Source: Gracilaria caudata
Lineage: Eukaryota > Rhodophyta > Florideophyceae > Gracilariales > Gracilariaceae
Length of the DNA stretch: 12,899 bases
Assembly: GCA_030374735.1 (NCBI GenBank)
Contig: JASCIV010000749.1
Coordinates: 1-12,899 of the forward strand
Direction: 5' to 3'
In this document: in pieces, positions 7,513 through 12,899 of the stretch
Layout: each line of letters begins with the position of its first letter
Numbering within the stretch: position 1 is the stretch's first letter
Notes under the pieces: generated by a model
The model's input: the letters and a program-made list of their open reading frames with translations, nothing else
Database searches by the model: none
What the model was told of the DNA's origin: nothing
Translations under genes and position numbers: made by a program

Positions 7513-7992
7513 CTAATTACATACTTCATCGCAGGGTTGGTTGCAAAAGCAATTGAAACCTCTACCAAAAGGACAGAAATTTCGGTAGATACAGAGGGGT
7601 GGTATCAGCGAAAAAGAGGGAAACGTGTCTGTCCCAGAATCCGGAGCGACCGTCGGAAAAACCGGAAAACTGAGACGGCACAAAACCTGTTCAATACTGT
7701 TGTTGTTTTCCGCCTCCGGAACTTTGTTTCGTGCACTCGTCGACAGGCGATGTAATTCCAATTCAACTCCCCTTTCGGAAGTTCGCTCGTGCCATATACT
7801 TCTGATTGAGAACATGGAATCCTTGTGCACGTCCAAGAGCAAAACCTTACCCTCCGCGTTTTGCAGGCCGTCGCAAACAAGTTGATGCCCGCTGTTCATT
7901 ACACACAAACCATTCTCGCCGCACACCGCAACGAGTGCTATAACCTGGCAAAAAGAGATGAGAAATAAAATAGCTATGCCGAGAAAAATCAT
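7513..7992 (-). CDS. Hypothetical secreted or single-pass membrane protein
   Basis: The first ATG is 7990-7992, giving 159 residues. Residues 2-24 (MIFLGIAILFLISFCQ onward) are strongly hydrophobic and look like a signal peptide or anchor. They are followed by a Cys-containing segment (Cys24, 30, 40), a charged middle and a Cys-rich tail (Cys134, 140, 148, 150, 154, 158). No family is recognised. The last 60 residues have unusual composition and may be noncoding, for example if an intron or 3' end lies there. The hydrophobic start followed by a C-x3/4-N-x2/3-G element loosely recalls the membrane protein at 9480-10598 (inference). Confidence 0.33.
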   Translation of the reverse strand: MIFLGIAILFLISFCQVIALVAVCGENGLCVMNSGHQLVCDGLQNAEGKVLLLDVHKDSMFSIRSIWHERTSERGVELELHRLSTSARNKVPEAENNNSIEQVLCRLSFPVFPTVAPDSGTDTFPSFSLIPPLCIYRNFCPFGRGFNCFCNQPCDEVCN

Positions 7993-9133
7993 ATCTCCCA
8001 GTGGTTGATCCAACAGATGCGACAATGGTTGCGAAAATTTTCAGAGACGATGGACGTAGGAGAATGCACAAATGAGGCCACGATGGCTCAGAGAAGTTAC
8101 TGTGCGAAGGATATTCCGTCCCTGTTTCTCTGAAGTACTCTTCTGTCTTGAAGAATTTTATCATTGAACAGACCTTTGATGGGGAGAAAATACTTCCACG
8201 CTTTGGGAAATGAAGCAGTTATGACCTCTCGTTTCGTGAGGGCCCTCGTTGCCTCACGTGGAGCCTGTTCACCCAAAGAGGTTGTCTCCCGTTTGGTGAG
8301 CTCTGAGCCAGAATTATTATTGGCTCAAGTTCTGTTTTCTGGGATGTTAGTTGTGAATGACATGATATCAAAAGAAAGAAGGAAATCAGAAACTACCTGC
8401 TGATTGTTTATCCTTAGGCGAGCTGCTGCTGTCCTGAAGAGGTTAATTTGCAATGTTCAGGGGTCCTGGAAGCACTACTGGTGAAGAGAGAAAGTGACAT
8501 CGTCCTTGGTGCAAAACGCCATTCGTGTAGATGGCAAGGGCTTTCCCCTATCGCCATAATGGTACGTCGGTAGGCTCTCACCATCGAGACCAACACACGG
8601 CCTTCGCGGTCGATTTGGCAGAGGAACTGGTCACGTCGAGTGAGCTCTCATGAGGGCCTTCCTACAAGAATACGGACATGGCTGGTGTTGTCCAAATTCG
8701 TGTTTTAATTTTTGACCAAAAGGGTATGTCACGTACAGAAAAGACACGTCGCGATTTGTCCATGTTCAAATGTGCTTTTCTTGCGGATGTCTCGTGGTCA
8801 TTTCCATCTTTCTTCGTTGTCCACATTCAAATTCAGGCTCTGAAAGTGCGATGACGTCACTCGATTACTGTTGTTGTGCATCCGAGCGAAGAGGCTAGGA
8901 AACCCCCCTCCGTGCGATCGCGGCCAAACGCATTCATACCTCCAATAAAGGAGACTGTCAAGTTCGGGAAACCGGGAAATTATGGTCACGCTCACCATTT
9001 GTTTATTATTAAGACCTTATGAAAATTTCCTTCATCCTCCAAAAAAGTAAGGACGCCGGTGATAGTATTTGCCTTCGAGAATCAGAAGTCATGCCGGCAC
9101 GCATTGCATCTGTAGTTAACCGAGGGGAAAAAG
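7993..9133. other. Intergenic stretch without a convincing gene
   Basis: Several 60-90-codon frames occur on both strands, but none has a recognisable domain, a consistent start or a signal sequence. The best is a plus-strand frame with ATG at 8179 ending near 8403, of unknown nature. A perfect 10-bp palindrome GAGGGCCCTC lies at 8238-8247. Confidence 0.5.
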
Positions 9134-9211
9134 AGGCAGAGCCGCGGATTGAACCCCGATCCTCGTGCTCACAAAGAGCACACGACAGTGCATGCCGATT
9201 GAGCTGTTGCC
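9134..9211 (-). pseudogene. tRNA-like element (decayed tRNA gene or tRNA-derived SINE head)
   Basis: The 78-nt minus-strand segment has an A box CAGCTCAATCGG (plus 9195-9206) matching TRGCNNARYNGG at all but the first base. Its B box GGTTCAATCCG (plus 9145-9155) is close to GGTTCRANYCC. An anticodon-arm-like stem GTGCT/AGCAC encloses a 7-nt loop. GGCA and TGCC pair at the two ends, and a T5 run (plus 9128-9132) follows as expected of a Pol III terminator. Faults: the D stem pairs at only two positions, the T stem has two mismatches, the acceptor stem only four pairs, and about eight extra bases sit between the D arm and anticodon stem. No anticodon can be assigned safely. A decayed tRNA or SINE fits better than a working tRNA. 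Confidence 0.42.
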
Positions 9212-9424
9212 GCTCGCGGTGCGTGACCCTACTAGCCACGTCACAATCAGCGAGGTCATCGCAACTCAAGGATGTCATCTGTACTCTATATTGTTACCCC
9301 GGCAGTACCACTGCACCAAATAAAACGTTTTATCACTTCATCGAGATACATTACGTAGCACATAATATGTGAATACATTATATTCTACTGAAGGAAACCA
9401 TAGCTCTAGAATGTTGAGAGCAAG

Positions 9425-9443
9425 AGATCCCGTGTTGGGATCT
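9425..9443 (-). other. Hairpin in the presumed 3' UTR of the membrane-protein gene
   Basis: AGATCCC (9425-9431) and GGGATCT (9437-9443) form a perfect 7-bp stem with a 5-nt loop, about 37 bp past the stop of the minus-strand gene. It could affect 3' end formation or mRNA stability; there is no family match. Confidence 0.35.
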
Positions 9444-9479
9444 TGAAAAAAACTATACATAGATATACATCACACAACA

Positions 9480-10598
9480 TCAGACTGACTCATGCTCCTC
9501 CCCACTGGAGGTGTCTATGTAGTCAAGTGGAGCCAGTGAAATATCAGAAGCAGATAGTTTGCCATCTTCTTGGCTCATTTCGACTCTAACTTTTTTCGAC
9601 TGCAAGCGGCCCTCATAATTCTCAGTCCACAAAAATGGATCACTCAGATCGACAAGTTGCCATTTCCAATCAACCCACAAAGTCCATACAAAGATGAAGA
9701 TTACAGAAACCCCGATTGTTGCGAAAACTGCAACTACGTACACAGGAACATCCGTGCCTTCTTTCTGTGAGATCTCAGTTCTACAGGTTCTGCGCACGAT
9801 CCTGGTAATCATGGCCCTTCTAAAGAGGACGTCATCTACACTGGCTGCAGATAAATACGTGTCCAACAAACGTTCAGCGACTTGGGTTACGAAAGATGAA
9901 GATGCGTTAAAAGCCAACTTGGTTGAAAAGAATTCGGCCTCCCCTTCGTCATCCTCCGCATCCGTGCTCGTTCGTAGAAACAATACATCATCTACAAAAT
10001 CATAAAAAACACATATGGTGTCGAATTCTTGTGTTTCGTTCGCATCCAATGGCGGCAGAAAGGGGGGTCTTGTAGGATGGATTTGTCGACATTGCTTCTT
10101 TTCATTTGCTCTAACTCGAGTCACTCGTTCAGAAATGTTAAAACTGTACAGAGGTTCGGCCGAGCAGGATACATTAGAAGAAACCAAACTGAAATTTCCC
10201 ACAGCCTGACTGCCTCTTGTTCCATTCACTGTGAGACAACTAAACGTGATCACGTCCGCCTCCGTATCACGATTTTCGATATCGGCTTGTTCAACACTGT
10301 CCGATCGTGGTATCAACGATATGCAAGGTTGCGACTCAAACACTTTTCTGAACTGTGTGCTTGAAGTCAATGAATAGAAAAATTCCAAGCCCACAAAAGA
10401 TAACATCAACGCGATTGCGATGAACTTAAATCGCCGCCGATGGCGATGAAGAGAAACTGAAGCTCCTTTTCGAAGTACGCGCGTTTCGAAAACGCGAAGG
10501 AAGGCGTAAAAAATGGAGGCGGCCATCAACTCGCCCAGAATGACGAACAATGTGACAACCAGACTTGTCTGCAAAGCTGTGAATGGAATGAACACCAT
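9480..10598 (-). CDS. Three-pass membrane protein with glycosylated ectodomain, unknown function
   Basis: ATG at 10596-10598 gives 372 residues. An in-frame GTG 14 codons upstream is less likely as a eukaryotic start, and a stop lies at 10659-10661. Hydrophobic spans are at about 3-35 (TALQTSLVVTLFVILGELMA), 57-76 (FKFIAIALMLSFVG) and 284-308 (VYVVAVFATIGVSVIFIFVW). A basic loop separates the first two. The 77-283 region carries six N-glycosylation sequons (Asn125, 135, 142, 154, 187, 231) and six cysteines, so it is probably lumenal or extracellular and disulfide-bonded. The tail (309-372) is acidic and Ser-rich, with possible phosphorylation sites. No family is recognised; no transporter, receptor-kinase or glycosyltransferase motif is visible. 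The single uninterrupted frame, clear topology and sequon density make it a credible gene. A divergent short ORF starts 261 bp away, so the spacer may be a shared promoter (inference). Confidence 0.72.
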   Translation of the reverse strand: MVFIPFTALQTSLVVTLFVILGELMAASIFYAFLRVFETRVLRKGASVSLHRHRRRFKFIAIALMLSFVGLEFFYSLTSSTQFRKVFESQPCISLIPRSDSVEQADIENRDTEADVITFSCLTVNGTRGSQAVGNFSLVSSNVSCSAEPLYSFNISERVTRVRANEKKQCRQIHPTRPPFLPPLDANETQEFDTICVFYDFVDDVLFLRTSTDAEDDEGEAEFFSTKLAFNASSSFVTQVAERLLDTYLSAASVDDVLFRRAMITRIVRRTCRTEISQKEGTDVPVYVVAVFATIGVSVIFIFVWTLWVDWKWQLVDLSDPFLWTENYEGRLQSKKVRVEMSQEDGKLSASDISLAPLDYIDTSSGEEHESV

Positions 10599-10731
10599 TG
10601 CGGAAGGAGAAGTGAAACAAAGAAAATGAAAGGCCTTCACGAACGAGCTGCCGTAAGTTTACAAAGGGCTCGTCTGAAAAACATAAACATTTTTGAAGTG
10701 CTGCTCGGTAAATGTACGTTTCCGAAACCGA

Positions 10732-10755
10732 TACGGGGCTCCGTACGGGGCTCAG
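10732..10755 (+). repeat. 12-bp tandem duplication
   Basis: TACGGGGCTCCG is followed by TACGGGGCTCAG with one mismatch. It lies in the spacer upstream of the minus-strand membrane-protein gene. Confidence 0.8.
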
Positions 10756-10859
10756 TGCTTGTAAACAAGTGCGAAACAGTTGCCTGAATTACACCCTTCA
10801 GCAGAGCAGTGAGGCGTTGGACTGACATTTTTTCAGAACCAATTGTTGAGCTATACAAT

Positions 10860-11078
10860 ATGGACATTGTACGTGTATCCTATCGTGTGACCGGAGAAGG
10901 TATGCCAATCACATTGATTTGTCGAGAAGGGTTATGAGACGTTGTTGTGGACTGGAAAGAAGTGTATGTAGCATTACTGCGGCTGCGCAGTGCTTGGTCA
11001 TGCAAATTACAAAAACGGGCGTTACAGAAAGACTTGTGTGTGGAACATGGAAAAAGTTGCTGCTTGCAGACTATTTGA
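10860..11078 (+). pseudogene. Possible broken small gene interrupted by one TGA
   Basis: From ATG 10860 the frame reads MDIVRVSYRVTGEGMP and continues to GL, then a TGA. It resumes in the same frame as DVVVDWKEVYVALLRLRSAW and ends at another TGA about 45 codons later. Continuity of plausible protein composition across the stop suggests a decayed gene or a missed splice. A second plus frame (from about 10934) and a minus frame are also open here, so the choice is uncertain. No family is recognised. Confidence 0.18.
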
Positions 11079-11510
11079 CATGTCGAAGAAATGAGGAGGA
11101 AGTATCTGTCAGCTGGCGAGTATCTCACAAACAAAAAGTAGAAAAGAACTGGACATATGCCTCGCTCTTGGCGACGTGGATTGCAGGGTTTTTAGCGTAC
11201 TGGCGTTCGCTTCCGATTTGTGTTTGCCAATATGCGCTCAGCTCGAGACATGTGTGGTGATATAGCATTGTTAACGTCTTGCTACTGTGGTGAGCATTCC
11301 GCTCCGCTTTTTGATTGGCTCATCTAATATGATTTTAATATGTATGACCAATTACATGCTGCCAGCTGCGCACATAATATTATTATTCACAATTTAATTT
11401 CATCTAACATTACAGTACACGCCTACAAAAGATACAGCCAATCATAAGTAACAAAGTCGAACCAACTGCATGCGGTCAAGTACTTCGTACACGTATGACA
11501 CATGGCGCCA
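11079..11510. other. AT-rich intergenic stretch
   Basis: The sequence becomes AT-rich from about 11310 to 11410, with TAATATTATTATT-like runs. It holds no supported gene, RNA or repeat. It separates the broken small ORF from the 3' end of the E3 ligase gene. Confidence 0.5.
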
Positions 11511-12899
11511 CTAAGGATTGTCGCCCCGGCGGGGGCGGGGGCGGCGGGGGCGGCGGCGGGGGCGGCAACGGACATCGTCACCAACAGACACCAAACCCAG
11601 CCGTTCCGCCTGGAAAACATATGTTACTCGCACCACCTCCGAACGACGCGGCCAAAGCTCTGCCGCTCCCGCGCGCGCCGCCGGCAGAAGAACGTCACTC
11701 TCGTCCGCTGTGGAATCGTGCAGCATCGCGCGCACGCTGCACTCCGCCACCTTGGACCCGAAGAGACCTGCCCAGCTGCGCGAGTCGCGTCCAGACACCA
11801 CCAGCACCGCGAAGCACGCGTTTTCGATTCGCGGCGACACCAGCCGCGCCACGTCCCAGTAGTCTGCGGGCGCGTTGAGCTCGTTGTCCGTGCGCATGTA
11901 GTGCAGCTCCCGCGCTCGCTTGCTGTACACGACCGCTTCAAGACGGAACACAGATGGACAGTCGCTGCGCGCCATGAAACGCGCGGAGAATTCGAGCAGC
12001 ACTTGAGACGGATCGCGGATGAATTGACGCAGGTCCACGATTTGCATCATGGAGCTCCAGGCGCTAGACGAAACGAAATTGGTCTCGCTGTTGAACAGAG
12101 GTACTTCGCTTCGTTCCACTTCCCAGGAAGTGTCGGACATCAGTTGGCGCCAGCCTGCTAAACCATGCTCACCGCTGCGGTTGTATATCAGGTTTCGAGA
12201 GCCGCGTTCGAAGTTTGGTGCGCGTGTCACTACCTCAGGCGCACTTCTTTCCGACTCGCAAGCTCCGCAATGGTACAGTTGTTCACAACTCTTGTCCGCG
12301 CCGTTATCATGAAAGTACTTGCCATTGGGCAACGGTTGCGTGCATTGTGGCCGACCGCGGCACGGTTTTGTCACGATGTTGGCCCTTCTTTGTCGTCCAT
12401 CGTCTTCCAGATGACATCGCGAGCAAATATGAGTGCTTCCGTAGCACACATAAGTCGCAACGTTACAACAAAAGCGACATTTCCAGGTGTAAAATGGTGT
12501 GTGTGTGGTATCCGTGCACGTGGAACCAGTTCGTGGCGAACAACGCGGGCACACACGATCCTGAGTCAAGTTCCGCCAAAGTAAGGGCTACTGCATATGG
12601 AGCACATATAGAACGCGTAAATGTTCCGGGCATATTCCAGTACACGTCCGTGAAACGCGCCGTTTCTGTCACTTACGGCCGCCTCCAAGTGCAAACGATC
12701 CGCTTTGGCCTGTTGTAACATGAGCTTGTCCACCTTGTCGCTCAGATGCGAGACGGCGCGCGTGGTTCCTTCCAGTAAGGGGTGTTGACAAAAGGTGGCG
12801 CATTTTGCGCATCGGTAGCCGGTGAATAGCAGCGGTTTGCTGAAGTCTGGTTCGCCAAGGCGTAGTTGCTCGCGCACGCAGGCCAGGTGCCATTTGTGG
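11511..12899 (-). CDS. MYCBP2-type RING/tandem-cysteine E3 ubiquitin ligase fused to an FBA domain (5' partial, one frameshift)
   Basis: Reading from the right edge, the first visible part (12899-12566) has the second half of a RING-H2 finger (HKWHLAC, then YRCAKC), a helical linker (VSHLSDKVDKLMLQQAKADR) and NIYAFYMCSICSSPYFGG, which is typical of the MYCBP2/Highwire/RPM-1 tandem-cysteine (TC) domain. The frame then hits TGA at 12566-12568. The family match resumes one frame over (TTG 12567-12569): CPRCSPRTGSTC, TWKCRFCCNVATYVCYGSTH and the CGAC that ends the TC domain. Residues 120-285 of this second part form an F-box-associated (FBA) domain: NLIYNRSGEHGLAGW, NFVSSSAWSSMMQIVDL and FAVLVVSGRDSRSWAGLFGSK. 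Known biology: MYCBP2 passes ubiquitin through a RING-Cys relay, and FBA domains bind SCF substrates such as glycoproteins. Inferred role: a one-chain E3 with its own substrate reader. The frameshift may be a sequencing error or real decay. The last codons read through a GC repeat as an Arg/Pro tail. No splice pair repairs the break. Confidence 0.72.
11528..11566 (+). repeat. G-rich low-complexity tract, G-quadruplex-prone
   Basis: Four runs of five G (11531-11535, 11537-11541, 11546-11550, 11558-11562) are separated by 1, 4 and 7 bases, which fits the standard G-quadruplex pattern on the plus strand. It encodes the Arg/Pro-rich end of the minus-strand E3 ligase, close to its stop. Confidence 0.85.

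Noticed and set aside
9303..9330. AATAAA at about 9320 as a polyadenylation signal
   Set aside because: It is on the plus strand with no plus-strand gene ending nearby, so it is probably chance in AT-rich sequence.
10599..10640. GTG start 14 codons upstream for the membrane protein
   Set aside because: Eukaryotic translation rarely uses GTG. The ATG at 10596-10598 directly precedes the first hydrophobic span and is preferred.
11502..12161. 219-codon plus-strand ORF
   Set aside because: Antisense to the FBA domain and GC repeat. The minus strand carries recognisable FBA and TC motifs; the plus frame has none and starts in low-complexity sequence.
12540..12580. Short intron ending CTTGACTCAG to repair the E3 frameshift
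   Set aside because: The only nearby GT donor would give a 31-bp intron that deletes the conserved PYFGG residues and still leaves the wrong frame.
12215..12718. 167-codon plus-strand ORF
   Set aside because: Shadow of the RING/TC coding region, no domain, and it overlaps the conserved cysteines on the other strand.
1..12899. CRISPR arrays, insertion sequences, phage or bacterial operon features
   Set aside because: No regularly spaced repeats, transposase motifs, ribosome-binding sites or operon spacing were seen; protein families are eukaryotic.

Overview
This is a stretch of nuclear DNA from a eukaryote, not a bacterium or phage. The evidence is the set of protein families (MYND zinc finger, F-box-associated domain, MYCBP2-type RING and tandem-cysteine modules, a PAP/fibrillin domain), long intergenic spaces, mixed gene orientation and no ribosome-binding sites. 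Long reading frames run without introns (over 800 codons in the first gene), so the genome is intron-poor. The PAP/fibrillin domain is typical of plastid-bearing lineages. My best guess is an alga with a compact, intron-poor genome, such as a unicellular red alga of the Porphyridium type; this is inference only.

Layout. From the left edge to 2495 (+) lies an open-ended gene for a three-part protein: a DUSP23-like cysteine phosphatase, a P-loop polynucleotide-kinase-like domain and an ATP-dependent RNA ligase. This is a complete end-healing and sealing set in one chain. From 2500 to 3700 there is gene debris: a 106-bp dispersed repeat, a HAD-phosphatase remnant with an in-frame stop, and a PAP/fibrillin domain that has lost both ends. 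A clean MYND-finger gene follows on the minus strand (3926-4690). From 4690 to 7500 I see only small ORFs, nested hairpins, the second copy of the 106-bp repeat (5754-5859) and a GC-rich minus-strand gene remnant split by a 10-bp tandem duplication. A small secreted or membrane ORF lies at 7513-7992 (-). A tRNA-like element with A box, B box and T-run is at 9134-9211 (-). A three-pass membrane protein with a glycosylatable ectodomain is at 9480-10598 (-).

The right end (11511-12899, -) holds the C-terminal part of a RING plus tandem-cysteine E3 ubiquitin ligase of the MYCBP2/Highwire type, fused to an F-box-associated (FBA) domain. It carries one frameshift and ends in a G-quadruplex-prone GC repeat.

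The genes do not form an operon or a shared pathway. The pattern is intact genes (RNA-repair fusion, MYND protein, membrane protein) between decayed pieces. The two most interesting proteins are domain fusions at the window edges: the phosphatase-kinase-RNA ligase and the RING/TC-FBA ligase. Both run off the window, so their N-termini are unseen.
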